Of a stretch of DNA of 64,000 bases, positions 7,647-18,500 are shown piece after piece. This DNA comes from BCD1 sp965230565 (GTDB lineage: Bacteria; Bacteroidota; Bacteroidia; Chitinophagales; Saprospiraceae), in contig CBDDLH010000014.1 in NCBI GenBank assembly GCA_965230565.1, forward strand, positions 124,001 through 188,000, given 5' to 3'. The translations under genes were made by a program, and so were the position numbers. The notes beneath the pieces are model-generated. The model did not search any database, was not told where the DNA came from, and worked only from the letters and a program-made list of their open reading frames with translations. Each line of letters opens with the position of its first letter. The stretch's first letter is position 1.

Positions 7647-9296
7647 TCATTCCTTCTCATAAATCCTGGCTTCCCAAGGTGCAAGGTGATCGTTGTTTTC
7701 CAGGTAATTGGAAAGAATCAGTTTGCCGGGATCATCTTCAAGTGCGTAATGCTGTTGTTGATCACTGAAATTCAAAAGGATAGTATAGCTTTTTGTGTCT
7801 GACCATCTGCTGTAAATGAAAAGAGAGTCATCTCCTTCTGACAAATCTTTATATTGACCATAGATAAGCGTGTCATTTCCTTTTCTGAGTTCCAGTAATG
7901 TTTGATAAAAATAGAAGATGGAATCTTTATCAGCCAGCGCTTTTTCGACATTGATTTCCGAATAATTGGGATTGGCTTTTATCCAGGGGGTACTTTCACA
8001 GAATCCTCCATTGGGATGACCGTTCCATTGCATGGGAGTACGAACATTATCCCGTCCATTTTGGTTGGCCAGTTCAAGAAAAGTTGCCTGCGGCATTCCT
8101 TTTTTGGTCAGTATCTTGTGGAAATTCAAGGTTTCTACATCACGGAAATCATCGATAGAATCATAGTGGACATTAGTCATGCCAATCTCACTGCCCTGGT
8201 AAATGCAGGGAGTACCTCTCATGGTCATGATGAGTATGGCCAGGAGCTTGGCGCTCTCTACCCGGTATTCCCGATCATTTCCAAACCTGGAAACCATGCG
8301 TACAAAATCGTGATTGTCCAGAAAAATGCTGATCCATCCCGAAGGTTCCATAGCTTCATACCAGTCGTTAAAGATCTTTTTTACCTCAACCAGTCCATAG
8401 GGTTCCTGGTCAAATCTGCCCCCGGCCCCAAAGCCAAGGAACATATGATCGAGATGAAAGATCATATTCAACTCTCCTCTGTCGTGGCCGACATACTTCA
8501 GACCAACTTCAGGTGAGATCCCCGGGCCTTCTCCAATGGTCATGATATCATAATGACTTAGTACTTTTTCATACATCTCATTGATGAATTCATGAACTCT
8601 GGGACCATTGGAATAAACGTATTGAACCGTATCGCCAAAGGCCTTGTGAGGAGTGTCGTTAAATTCGAGTCTTTTGGAGATCAGCGAGATGACATCCATC
8701 CGAAAACCATCGATGCCTTTATCCAGCCAGAATTTTACCAGGTCATAAATTTCTGCTCTCACCTGAGGATTTTCCCAGTTAAAGTCAGGCTGCTTGGTAG
8801 TAAAGAGGTGCAGGTAATATTCTGCTGTTTGCTCGTCATATTGCCAGGCACTGCCTCCAAAAAAGGATTGCCAGTTATTTGGGGGGCCGTCGTTTTGCCC
8901 TTTTTTCCAGATGTAAAAATCACGATACGGATTATCTTTTGATTGACGTGATTTTTCAAACCATTCATGTTCATCAGAACTGTGATTGACTACCAGGTCC
9001 ATGATCAATTTCATTCCACGGCTGTGGATGCCTTCCAGTAGTTGATCAAAATCTTCCATGGTTCCGAATTCCGGATGAATATCCCGGTAATTACTGATAT
9101 CGTAGCCGTTGTCATCGTTGGGAGAGGGATAAATCGGGCTTAACCAAATGATGTCTACACCGAGCTTTTTGAGGTAGTCCAGTTTTTCAATGATACCCGG
9201 AAGGTCTCCGATTCCGTCGTTATTGCTGTCATTGAAACTACGTGGGTAGATCTGGTAGATGACCTGTTCTTTCCACCATTTTGGATAGAAAACCAT
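7647..9296 (-). CDS. GH13 alpha-glucosidase (oligo-1,6-glucosidase / trehalose-like hydrolase subfamily)
   Basis: 549 residues, no signal peptide, so cytoplasmic. It has the full GH13 pattern: WWKEQVIYQIYPRSFNDSN at the N-terminus, DLVVNHSSDEH (region I), GFRMDV with nucleophile Asp201, general acid Glu256 (TIGEGPG) and FLDNHD with Asp330. The QIYPRSF...DGIGDL context with a short domain B points to the oligo-1,6-glucosidase/alpha-glucosidase group rather than amylases. It would release glucose from imported alpha-glucosides. It is in a minus-strand unit with LacI upstream and the SSS symporter downstream. Linkage preference (alpha-1,4, alpha-1,6, trehalose) is not decidable by eye. Confidence 0.9.
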   Translation of the reverse strand: MVFYPKWWKEQVIYQIYPRSFNDSNNDGIGDLPGIIEKLDYLKKLGVDIIWLSPIYPSPNDDNGYDISNYRDIHPEFGTMEDFDQLLEGIHSRGMKLIMDLVVNHSSDEHEWFEKSRQSKDNPYRDFYIWKKGQNDGPPNNWQSFFGGSAWQYDEQTAEYYLHLFTTKQPDFNWENPQVRAEIYDLVKFWLDKGIDGFRMDVISLISKRLEFNDTPHKAFGDTVQYVYSNGPRVHEFINEMYEKVLSHYDIMTIGEGPGISPEVGLKYVGHDRGELNMIFHLDHMFLGFGAGGRFDQEPYGLVEVKKIFNDWYEAMEPSGWISIFLDNHDFVRMVSRFGNDREYRVESAKLLAILIMTMRGTPCIYQGSEIGMTNVHYDSIDDFRDVETLNFHKILTKKGMPQATFLELANQNGRDNVRTPMQWNGHPNGGFCESTPWIKANPNYSEINVEKALADKDSIFYFYQTLLELRKGNDTLIYGQYKDLSEGDDSLFIYSRWSDTKSYTILLNFSDQQQHYALEDDPGKLILSNYLENNDHLAPWEARIYEKE

Positions 9297-9401
9297 GGTA
9301 TAAATTAATTTTGTCTGAATGAAAATGAAAATTGGTAAAACCGACTGGGTTCTACGAATAAATGAGATGCTAAAATAGTTTTTTCCTAAATCCTATTGAA
9401 G

Positions 9402-10433
9402 CTAATGCTTAATAATTGTTGTGCTTATAGATTTGACTGATTGAAGTGCTACCAGTTTAGTGGTCACAAAAACTCTGACGGGAACGTTTTTTTCGGGAGA
9501 TTGGATGGATTCTATCAGTAGTTTACAGGCATTTCTGCCCATTTTATTTCCCGAGTCCTTGATATGGCTGATCTGCGGGTGAGTCAGGTAAGGATAAATT
9601 CCGTCGCTGATAGTCAATACAGATAATTCTTCAGGTACTGAGATTCCCAGGGCATTGATGTGGTACATGCTTTTGGCGAGCAGTTCATCAGACATGGTGA
9701 AAATTGCGGTTATTCGCTTATTGTGGTTTAAAATAGCAGGCAGGATGAAATCCAGGTCATCACTTTTATCCACGGAGATGATATTTTCCCTGATAACCGG
9801 CAAACCTTTCTCCTTTAATGCTTTTTCATAACCCTTTATCCTTTCCCTTGAAATATTAAAATTCGGACTGCCGAAAATGCCTAAAATATTTTCATGTCCG
9901 TTTTCAATCAAATGTGCAATACCCTGATAGCTCGCATCGGCATTGCTGATGGTAATTGTTGAATGCTGCTGGTTTTCAATGGTCTTGTCGAGTAAAACGC
10001 ATTTGATGTTTGCTGCGGTCAGTTTTTCCAGATGTTTCAGGTTGTATGTTTCCTTGGAAAGAGAAATAAGCACGCCTTCCACCGCCCAACTCAGGCATTG
10101 GTTGATGACTTCAGCCTCTTTGGCATAACTGTCATTGGTAATGAAGGTGATCAGGGAGTATTTGGATTGATCGATGGCCTTATTGATTCCTTGAATGAGA
10201 TTAGGTGTATAGAACATATTCATTTCGGGCAGGATCAGGGCAATCAGTCCCGAATGTTGTTTTCTGAAGAAGCGGGCATGGACATTGGTGGTGTAATTAA
10301 ACTCTTTTGCAGCCTGCCTCACCCGGTTTTTAGTGGCCTGACTTATGTCCGGATGATCTGATAAGGCCCTGGAAACCGTAGATGTTGAGAGGTTCAACAT
10401 TTTGGCCAAATCCTTTATCGTTACTCTTTTCAT
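9402..10433 (-). CDS. LacI-family transcriptional regulator of the sugar locus
   Basis: 343 residues. The N-terminal helix-turn-helix TIKDLAKMLNLSTSTVSRAL is canonical, followed by hinge residues and a periplasmic-binding-protein-like sensor domain (about 60-330). The gene diverges from susC. A perfect palindrome GCAAACGTTTGC lies 47 bp upstream of its start, the classic LacI-type site with central CG. It probably represses its own arm and possibly susC until a glucose-containing disaccharide or its product binds. It heads the minus-strand unit with GH13 and the SSS symporter. Confidence 0.92.
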   Translation of the reverse strand: MKRVTIKDLAKMLNLSTSTVSRALSDHPDISQATKNRVRQAAKEFNYTTNVHARFFRKQHSGLIALILPEMNMFYTPNLIQGINKAIDQSKYSLITFITNDSYAKEAEVINQCLSWAVEGVLISLSKETYNLKHLEKLTAANIKCVLLDKTIENQQHSTITISNADASYQGIAHLIENGHENILGIFGSPNFNISRERIKGYEKALKEKGLPVIRENIISVDKSDDLDFILPAILNHNKRITAIFTMSDELLAKSMYHINALGISVPEELSVLTISDGIYPYLTHPQISHIKDSGNKMGRNACKLLIESIQSPEKNVPVRVFVTTKLVALQSVKSISTTIIKH

Positions 10434-10479
10434 ACGCTAAAGGTAGCATTAAAAAATTTTATCCACAACAAACCATCCC

Positions 10480-10491
10480 GCAAACGTTTGC
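10480..10491. promoter_or_regulatory. LacI-type operator GCAAACGTTTGC
   Basis: A perfect 12-bp palindrome with central CG in the 432-bp gap between the divergent lacI-like gene and susC. It is close to the regulator start (autoregulation) and about 375 bp from the susC start. The rest of the gap (10492-10865) is AT-rich and has no gene. A TAATTTTG at 10583-10590 fits the Bacteroidota -7 box but lacks a properly spaced -33 box. Confidence 0.6.
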
Positions 10492-10865
10492 ATAGATTTA
10501 ACATTTCTTTGTCTTCAAAAAAAAGTATACAATTGTGTATTGATATTTTTAGCCAAAAAGCTTAATGTTTGGATTTTTTGTTTAATTTTGGACCTTATCT
10601 AGTTAAAACCACTTCATTCCAAAATTAAATTTCATAATTCTCTCAGTAATAAAATTTATTCACGAGAATTTACCCCAAGCATTGTTTGGCCACAAGTATC
10701 AATTGTGCGCTCAATCCAAATTTAATTTTATTTCAAACATTACCACTACAAAAGCTAATAATTAATTAGCAAGCTAAGGTTAACTTTTTGTTAAGTTTAC
10801 ATCGGACACTTAGTGTTCTAAATACGCTTTGAAAAAATTATTATTCACAAAACTATTTAATCGGT

Positions 10866-13844
10866 ATGAAAATGTACATTACCAAGTTTCATTTCTTATT
10901 GGTACTGATGCTGGTTAGTGTTTCTGTTTTTGGTCAACGTACCATCACGGGTACAGTGACAGATGCAGAAACCAAAGAACCGCTATTCGGTGCCAATATC
11001 CTTATCAAAGGCTTTGATACAGGTACAATCACGGATTTTGACGGGAAGTATTCCGTTGATGTTCCTGAGGGTGCAACTGCATTGGTCTTTTCCTACACAG
11101 GGTTTGAATCGCAGGAAATCGCAATTGGGAGCGAAAGCGTCATAGACGTTGTTCTTTCTGCAGGTTCCCTTTTGGATGAAATTGTTGTAATTGGTTACGG
11201 ATCTGTAAAAAAGAGTGATATTACAGGTTCTGTATCCAAAGTTGGAGAGGAGGACTTCAACAAAGGAGCCATCACTTCTCCACAGGAGTTGCTGGCCGGT
11301 AGAACTTCAGGTGTTCAGATCGTTGGGAACAGTGGTGCTCCGGGAGCAGCTACCAAGATCAACATCCGTGGTACTTCCTCTATCCGTTCCGGAAACGATC
11401 CTTTGATCGTGATCGACGGAATCCAGCTAGACAACAGAAGTGTTGAACCAGGCGGAGATGTTTCCGGTCTAGGTAGAGCACAGGGCTCTAACCCATTCGC
11501 ATTTATCGATCCTAATGAGATCGAGTCTATTGAGGTATTGAAGGATGCTTCCGCAACGGCTATCTACGGTTCTCGTGGTGCCAATGGAGTTATTCTCATT
11601 ACCACTAAAAAAGGACGTTCTGGAAAGCCATCCATTGAATACAATGTTCAGCAGGGATTGAGCACAATCCTTAAAAGGCCAGACATCCTCTCCGGAGATG
11701 AATACAGAAACGCATTAAGTTCTGAAGGGCTTTCTAGTGATAATGATGAAGGGCAGAATGTTGATGCTTTGGATGCTATCCTCCAAAACGGTTATACCAA
11801 TTCACACTCTCTGGGAATCAGTGGTGGTGGAGAAGCATACAAGTACCGTGTATTCGGTAGTTTGTTTGACCAATCCGGGATCATTGTGAATACCGGTTTG
11901 AGAAAATATACCGGAGGTATCAAGGCTTCTTTCAATGCACTGGATGACAACAGACTTACCATTGATTTTGGTATGACTGCTTCAAATGTAATTCAGGATG
12001 ATGCAGCTATCTCAGACGATGCAGGTTATGAAGGATCTTTGATTGGTGCTGCTTTGCAGTGGAATCCAACAAGAGCTTTGAAAAAAGCGGATGATTCTTT
12101 CGACCAGGATGTTTTGGAGAACAGAAATCCATTGGCTATCAGCGATTACATCAATGACCAGTCTAACATTTCCCGTATCATTGGAAACCTTAGTGCAACG
12201 CTTCGTCTTGTAGAAGGTTTGAATTATAAATTCAACGTGAGCATTGATAACGCAAGAGGTGAAAGAAGAGCTTCTGCCAGCCCACTGTTGAACTTCAATG
12301 ATATCTTTGGTCGTGGCCAGGCCATCGTTGGTAATAACCAGCTCGGTAGTGTTCAGTATACACACACTTTAAACTACCAGACAGATATCACTTCAGGGAT
12401 CTCTATGAATTTGTTGGGAGGTTATGAATACCTCAAGTACACCAATAGAGGTACTAACATTTTCGTGACTGATCTTGCACCTAAGTTCGATCTTGATTAT
12501 ACAGATATCCTCCAATCTGCCGCAAACAATAACCAGCGTGTTGAGTCATTCAACGATCCTGATATTGAATTGCAGTCATACTTTGCAAGGGGTATCTTTA
12601 ACGTTTCTGACAAGTATCTCCTGACAGCGACAATTCGTGCGGATGGTTCCAGTAAGTTTGGTGAGGAAAACCAATACGGTATTTTCCCATCTTTTGCTTT
12701 GGCCTGGAATATTCACAACGAAGCTTTTGCACCAGATGCATTTGACAACTTGAAATTGAGATTAGGATGGGGTGTTACCGGTAACCAGGAGTTCCCTGCA
12801 GGAGCAGCCCAGGAATACTACACTTACGAAAATGGTAACCTGACTCAGCGTAACAACCCGAATCCTGCATTGAAGTGGGAGTCCAGTAAGCAGTTGAACG
12901 TGGGTATTGATTTTGCCATCATGGATTACAGAATCACCGGTACATTGGATTACTTCAACAAAACTACTGATGACCTGATCCTGTTTGTTCCTTTGGCACA
13001 GCCTAACCCAAGTACTGATGGTCGTATCTACAGAAATGTGGATGGTACTATCCAGAACAGTGGTATTGAATTAGGTTTGAATTTCAATATCATCGAGAAA
13101 GAAAATCTCAGATGGGGTGTGAATGTAAACGGAACCTACCTCACTAACGAAGTATCCGGATTTGGTACAGCTATCAACACCGGTGCTATCAGCGGACAGG
13201 GTCTGACAGGTGCCTTTGCTCAGCGTATTACTGACGGACAATCTTTGTTTGCATACTACCTGCCTGTATGGAATGGATTGAACGGAGAAGGACTTTCAGT
13301 TTATGAAGATCCTGTGAACGGTGGCGAAACACTGATTGCAACAGTTTCTACTGTTAAGCAGTTTGTTGGAGATCCACTGCCTGACTTCCTGTTAGGTCTT
13401 TCTACAGATTTGTCTATTGGAAACTTTGATGTTGTAATGAACATCAATGGAGCATTTGGTTACCAGGTGTATAACAATACTGCAAATGCGGTATTCGTAA
13501 AGGGTAACCTTGCAAACGGAAGAAACGTAACTGCTGATCTCGTTGGTAACGGTGAGAGTACCAATAACTCTTATCCTGCTTCGACAAGATATCTTGAAGA
13601 CGGTGATCACTTGCGTTTATCCAACCTGACCCTTGGATATACTTTCGACAACCTTCCAGGTTTGCTTAAGGGTGCTAGATTGTCACTGACAGGTACTAAC
13701 CTGTTGTTGTTGACCGGATACTCAGGATTTGATCCTGTGGTTAACACAGATAAGAATATTGAAGGAATTCCTTCATTTGGTATTGAGTATACACCATATC
13801 CAACAGCCCGTACTATTCTTGCTGGCTTGAGGATTAAATTCTAA
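10866..13844 (+). CDS. susC: SusC-family TonB-dependent outer-membrane transporter
   Basis: 992 residues: signal peptide to about 23 (ends VFGQ), CarboxypepD_reg-like domain about 25-105 (TITGTVTDAETKEPLFGANI), TonB box DEIVVIGYG near 110-118, plug domain about 120-240 (ending YGSRGANGVILITTKKG), then a long beta-barrel ending in a terminal aromatic strand (ILAGLRIKF). SusC forms the outer-membrane channel that takes up glycans or oligosaccharides using TonB energy, capped by SusD. susD follows after 24 bp, so they are co-transcribed. The downstream GH65, MFS and trehalase genes point to an alpha-linked disaccharide or short oligosaccharide. Confidence 0.95.
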   Translation: MKMYITKFHFLLVLMLVSVSVFGQRTITGTVTDAETKEPLFGANILIKGFDTGTITDFDGKYSVDVPEGATALVFSYTGFESQEIAIGSESVIDVVLSAGSLLDEIVVIGYGSVKKSDITGSVSKVGEEDFNKGAITSPQELLAGRTSGVQIVGNSGAPGAATKINIRGTSSIRSGNDPLIVIDGIQLDNRSVEPGGDVSGLGRAQGSNPFAFIDPNEIESIEVLKDASATAIYGSRGANGVILITTKKGRSGKPSIEYNVQQGLSTILKRPDILSGDEYRNALSSEGLSSDNDEGQNVDALDAILQNGYTNSHSLGISGGGEAYKYRVFGSLFDQSGIIVNTGLRKYTGGIKASFNALDDNRLTIDFGMTASNVIQDDAAISDDAGYEGSLIGAALQWNPTRALKKADDSFDQDVLENRNPLAISDYINDQSNISRIIGNLSATLRLVEGLNYKFNVSIDNARGERRASASPLLNFNDIFGRGQAIVGNNQLGSVQYTHTLNYQTDITSGISMNLLGGYEYLKYTNRGTNIFVTDLAPKFDLDYTDILQSAANNNQRVESFNDPDIELQSYFARGIFNVSDKYLLTATIRADGSSKFGEENQYGIFPSFALAWNIHNEAFAPDAFDNLKLRLGWGVTGNQEFPAGAAQEYYTYENGNLTQRNNPNPALKWESSKQLNVGIDFAIMDYRITGTLDYFNKTTDDLILFVPLAQPNPSTDGRIYRNVDGTIQNSGIELGLNFNIIEKENLRWGVNVNGTYLTNEVSGFGTAINTGAISGQGLTGAFAQRITDGQSLFAYYLPVWNGLNGEGLSVYEDPVNGGETLIATVSTVKQFVGDPLPDFLLGLSTDLSIGNFDVVMNINGAFGYQVYNNTANAVFVKGNLANGRNVTADLVGNGESTNNSYPASTRYLEDGDHLRLSNLTLGYTFDNLPGLLKGARLSLTGTNLLLLTGYSGFDPVVNTDKNIEGIPSFGIEYTPYPTARTILAGLRIKF

Positions 13845-13868
13845 TTAAAAAAAATAAAAACTATAAAC

Positions 13869-15398
13869 ATGAAAGTTTTTAAAATCATAGGTGCCTTAAG
13901 CTTTTTGAGCTTTGCCTTATTCCTGAGTTCTTGTGAACTTGAGGAGAAAATTAAGGATGGGGTTGTGCCGGAAGCAGGGAACGTAGATGTCCAGGCCCTT
14001 CTGGATGATGCCTATCTTACACTGCAGCAGTTCCAGACACAGGATAACATCTGGGCGCTTCAGCAGCACACTTCTGATGAGACCATTGGGCCAACCAGAG
14101 GAACTGACTGGGATGACAATGGTATCTGGAGAAGTCTGCACGACCATACATGGGATGCTGAGCACAATTATATCAGAGCTTCCTGGAACAGTATGGGCCG
14201 TGGTCTTTACCTGTCCAATAACATCCTTGCGTTTAGCCCTTCAGGGGAGCAGGAAGCAGCGGCAAGATTTTTGCGTGCATTCTTCATGTATAGTATTGTA
14301 GACCATTGGGGTGGAGTTCCAATGCGAGAGCCAGGAGAAGATATCGCTTCTACTGATCCAACTATCATGAGTTCGACAGATGCTACTCTTTTTATTATTT
14401 CAGAATTGGAGTCCATTATGGGAAGCCTTCCTGATGAAGCTGAACCACACGTTGCTTCCAAAAATGCAGCGAGAGCTTTATTGGCTAAGGTTTATCTGAA
14501 CAAAGGTGTTTGGACAGACCCTGACAGAATTGATCCTGCTTTTGATGCTGGTGACATGAATAAAGTGATCCAGTATTGTGATGAAATTATGGATTCAGGA
14601 CAGTATGAACTGGATGATGATTACTATGACAACTTCAGACCTAAAAATGATGAAGTTTCTTCTGAGCTGATCTTTACTTCTAAAAACCAGGGAGGTATTC
14701 AAGCTGGTAACGTGAGATCAAGATGGTTCTGTACATTGCACTACAACCAGAATCCTTCCGGTTGGAATGGTTTCTGTACTATAGCTGATTTCTATGACAA
14801 ATTTGATGATCCTAATGATGTTAGATGGCGTTCTGAGCCAGCTGACCAGACTCCGGTAGGTGGTATTCCTGTTGGATTCCTCGAAGGACAGATGTACGAT
14901 CAGGATGGAAATGCTCTTGAAGACAGAAAGGGTAATCCATTGGCATTCGATAAAAATGTTGCTATTTTCGAAACCGGTGATAACCTTGAGGTTACTGGTG
15001 TACGTGTAGTCAAGTATGTTATTGATTACGAAAGTGGTGACAATGTTGATAACGATTACGTTCTTTTGCGTTATGCTGACGTTTTGCTGATGAAAGCTGA
15101 GGCGATCGCAAGAGGTGGTTCCGCTACAGGTGGACAGACAGCTGCTTCTATTGTTGATGACATCAGAACCATCCGTGGCGCTTCTGCCAAAGGTGATGGT
15201 AGCCTTGATGCCATTTACAATGAAAGAGGTTTTGAATTCTACTGGGAAGGTTACAGAAGACAGGATATGATCCGCTTCGGTACATTCCTGGATGCTTATA
15301 ATGAAAAACCAGCATCAGAAGCTCACAGAGTATTATTCCCATACCCTGAAATCGAGCTGTCTGCAAATCCGAATCTCAAGCAAAATCCTGGATATTAA
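13869..15398 (+). CDS. susD: SusD-family outer-membrane lipoprotein (RagB/SusD)
   Basis: 509 residues with a lipoprotein signal (FLSSC-E, Cys about 22). It shows the SusD TPR-like scaffold and family motifs: RFLRAFFMYSIVDHWGGVP in the N-terminal part, and NERGFEFYWEGYRRQDMIRFG near the C-terminus, ending in FPYPEIELSANPNLKQNPGY. SusD caps the SusC barrel outside the cell and captures the sugar. It is followed by a strong terminator at 15451-15482, so the later genes may have reduced or separate transcription. Confidence 0.95.
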   Translation: MKVFKIIGALSFLSFALFLSSCELEEKIKDGVVPEAGNVDVQALLDDAYLTLQQFQTQDNIWALQQHTSDETIGPTRGTDWDDNGIWRSLHDHTWDAEHNYIRASWNSMGRGLYLSNNILAFSPSGEQEAAARFLRAFFMYSIVDHWGGVPMREPGEDIASTDPTIMSSTDATLFIISELESIMGSLPDEAEPHVASKNAARALLAKVYLNKGVWTDPDRIDPAFDAGDMNKVIQYCDEIMDSGQYELDDDYYDNFRPKNDEVSSELIFTSKNQGGIQAGNVRSRWFCTLHYNQNPSGWNGFCTIADFYDKFDDPNDVRWRSEPADQTPVGGIPVGFLEGQMYDQDGNALEDRKGNPLAFDKNVAIFETGDNLEVTGVRVVKYVIDYESGDNVDNDYVLLRYADVLLMKAEAIARGGSATGGQTAASIVDDIRTIRGASAKGDGSLDAIYNERGFEFYWEGYRRQDMIRFGTFLDAYNEKPASEAHRVLFPYPEIELSANPNLKQNPGY

Positions 15399-15450
15399 TT
15401 CAATGCAGATGTTTAGTTTCGGAAATATCACATTTTAGATATAAAAACTT

Positions 15451-15482
15451 AGAGGGAGGTGTAAAAACCTCCCTCTTTTTTT
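15451..15482 (+). terminator. Intrinsic terminator after susD
   Basis: AGAGGGAGGT, a 6-base loop, then ACCTCCCTCT and a run of seven T. The 10-bp stem is perfect. It would separate the high-level susCD message from the FG-GAP genes. Confidence 0.85.
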
Positions 15483-15516
15483 AAATTTACTTTTTTAGAC
15501 AATCTACGTATCAAGA

Positions 15517-18500
15517 ATGAAAAAGTACATCCTCTTTTCCCTTTGGGTGCTTATCCTCGGTTGTCAGCATACAGACAATCAACCCGTTAAAGATCCATTG
15601 TTCACCGAAGTTGAAACTTCCCGATCCGGTATCGATTTTATCAATACCGTCGAAAACAATGAAGAACTCAATATTTTCACCTACAGAAACTTTTATAACG
15701 GCGGAGGGGTCGCCATCGGAGACCTCAACAATGATGGGCTCTCCGATATTTATTTCACCGCTAACATGGGTGATAATAAGTTGTACATCAATAAAGGCGA
15801 CTGGATATTTGAGGATATTACCGAAAAAGCAGGAGTTGCGGCTTCCAATAAATGGAGTACCGGAGTGGTGCTTGTCGACATCAACAACGATGGATTCCTG
15901 GATATCTATGTTTGCAATGCAGGGTATGTTTCAGGGCAGGACCAAAGGAATGTACTTTATTTGAATAATCAGGACCTTACCTTTACGGAGGCTGCAGCAC
16001 AATTTGGGCTCGATGATAATGGCTACACAACCCATGCTGCCTTCCTGGATTATGATAAGGACGGAGATCTGGATGTTTATTTGCTCAACAATAGTTTTAT
16101 TCCTACCAATACCCTGAACTATTCCAATAAACGGGAGCTGGATGCTCAAGACTGGCCGGTTAAGGATTTCCTTAAAGGGGGAGGTGACAAATTCCTGCGT
16201 AATGATAACGGAACATTTACCGATGTTTCCGAAGAAGCAGGTATCTATCAAAGTCTCATTGGTTTTGGACTTGGCGTTACGGTAGGTGATATCAATAATG
16301 ATGGTTACGATGACCTGTATATCTCCAATGACTTTTTTGAAAAAGATTATTTCTACCTGAATCAAAAGGACGGAACCTTCAGGGAAAGTCTCGAGGATTA
16401 TTTCTGCCACATTTCCCATTCCTCCATGGGAGCGGATCTCAGGGACATCAATAATGATGGACTACTGGATCTGTATGTGACAGACATGTTACCCAATGAT
16501 GATTACCGGCTTAAAACAACTGCTTCTTTTGATGATATTAATCTCAGAAACCTGAAAGTTCAAAAAGGTTTTTACAACCAATACATGCACAACACCCTTC
16601 AGATCAATAAAGGCAAAAAATTCAAGGAAGTAGCTTTCCATGCCGGAGTGGCGGCTTCCGACTGGTCCTGGGGGGCTTTGATGTTTGACGCAGATAATGA
16701 CAGTTACACAGATATTTTCGTTTGCAACGGGATCTACCATGATGTAATTGATCTCGATTTTATGGACTTTTTCGCCAATGACCTCATGCAGCAAATGGCC
16801 CTGACAGGTGAAAAGGAAGACATGAATAAAGTGATTGAAAAAATGCCCTCTAAAGCCATTCAAAACCTCGCATTCAGGAACCTATCCGGACTTTCTTTTG
16901 AGGATGTTTCTAAAAAATGGGGATTTGACCAGGAGACTTTCTCCAATGGAGCAGCATACGGTGACCTCGACAATGACGGTGATTTTGATCTGGTGATCAA
17001 TAATGTGAATCAGCCGGCTTTGATATATCAAAATACAACGACCAACAAATCCATAAAATTAAAATTGATTGGTGAAACACCTAATACTTCTGCGGTAGGA
17101 GCAAAGGTATATTTGTACACTGATAAAGGTATGCAATACCAACAGGTAAATCCTACCCGCGGATTCCAGTCATCGGTTGATAATCATTTGGTTTTCGGAC
17201 TTGGGGAGAATGCCCAAATTGATTCACTGGTCATCCTTTGGCCAGATGATCGCAAGAGTGTTTTACATCCGGAACCTGGGCCGGAAACCAGAGAAATTTC
17301 CCAGGGTAATGCTGTAGCATCATACAACACAACCGTTATAGAAAGTGATATGTTTAATCTCGTTGATCATGATTTCACGGCCCATATAGAAGATGATTAC
17401 ATCGACTATTATTATGAAAGAGGCCTTCACCGAATGTTGTCCAAAGAAGGTCCGAAAGCAGCTGTGGCTGATGTCAACGGGGATGGCCTTCAAGACGTTT
17501 TTATTGGAGGAGCTTATGGTCAGACAGGAAGTATTTATTTACAAACCTCCAATGGCTTCGAATTATCCGAGCAACCTGTATTGAGAAGGCACAGCACTTT
17601 TGAAGATACGGCCTGTGCCTTTTTTGATGCGGATAATGACGGTGATCAGGATCTTTTTGTAGGATCAGGCGGGAACCATTTTACTGCAGGAGATGATTTT
17701 CTGAAAGACCGTTTATATCTGAATGACGGGGCCGGTAATTATGAGGTCAGTTCAGGAATAAAGCAAAGAACAAGCATGAATACTGGAGAGGTGCTGCCCC
17801 ATGATTTTGATGAAGATGGCGATACTGATTTGATAATTCTTTCGAGATCCGTTCCGGGGAACTATGGTTTTGTGCCCACGCATTTCGTTTTCCGAAATGA
17901 AGGAAACGGACAGTTTAGTGATGTCACGGAAACCGTTTTGAGTCAGGATAAGGGAGTTGGTATGATCACTTCGGCTGTATTCGCTGATATTACCGGAGAC
18001 GGGAAAAAAGAACTCATTACCGTAGGAGATTGGGAATACCCAAAAGTTTTTGAGTTTGATGGAAAAACTTTTGACGAGCTAAAAACGAATCTGGCCCAAT
18101 ATTCAGGCTGGTATTATGAGGTCGCCGCTGCAGACCTGGACAATGATGGAGATCAGGATCTCATATTTGGGAACCATGGGTCCAACAGCTATGTCAATGC
18201 CAGTGAGAAAACGCCCCTTTCTCTTTTTATCAACGATTTTGACGAAAACCAGACTATGGATAAGATCCTGACTTCCCGTCAGGGAGGAAAAGACATGCCC
18301 ATAATGTTGAAAAAAGATATGGCGGATCAGATATCTGCCATCAAAAAGCAATCCATAAAGCACCATGTTTATGCCACTAAAGCAGTGGATGAATTATTCT
18401 CTCCAGCACTAATAAAAGCATCGGCCAGGTATGACTGTAATTTCATGTCGTCTGTAGTGGCGCTCAATGATGGAAAAGGCAATTTCACTTTGAATCCTCT

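Noticed and set aside
10583..10590. TAATTTTG promoter box for susC
   Set aside because: No -33 box at the right distance; kept only as a remark.
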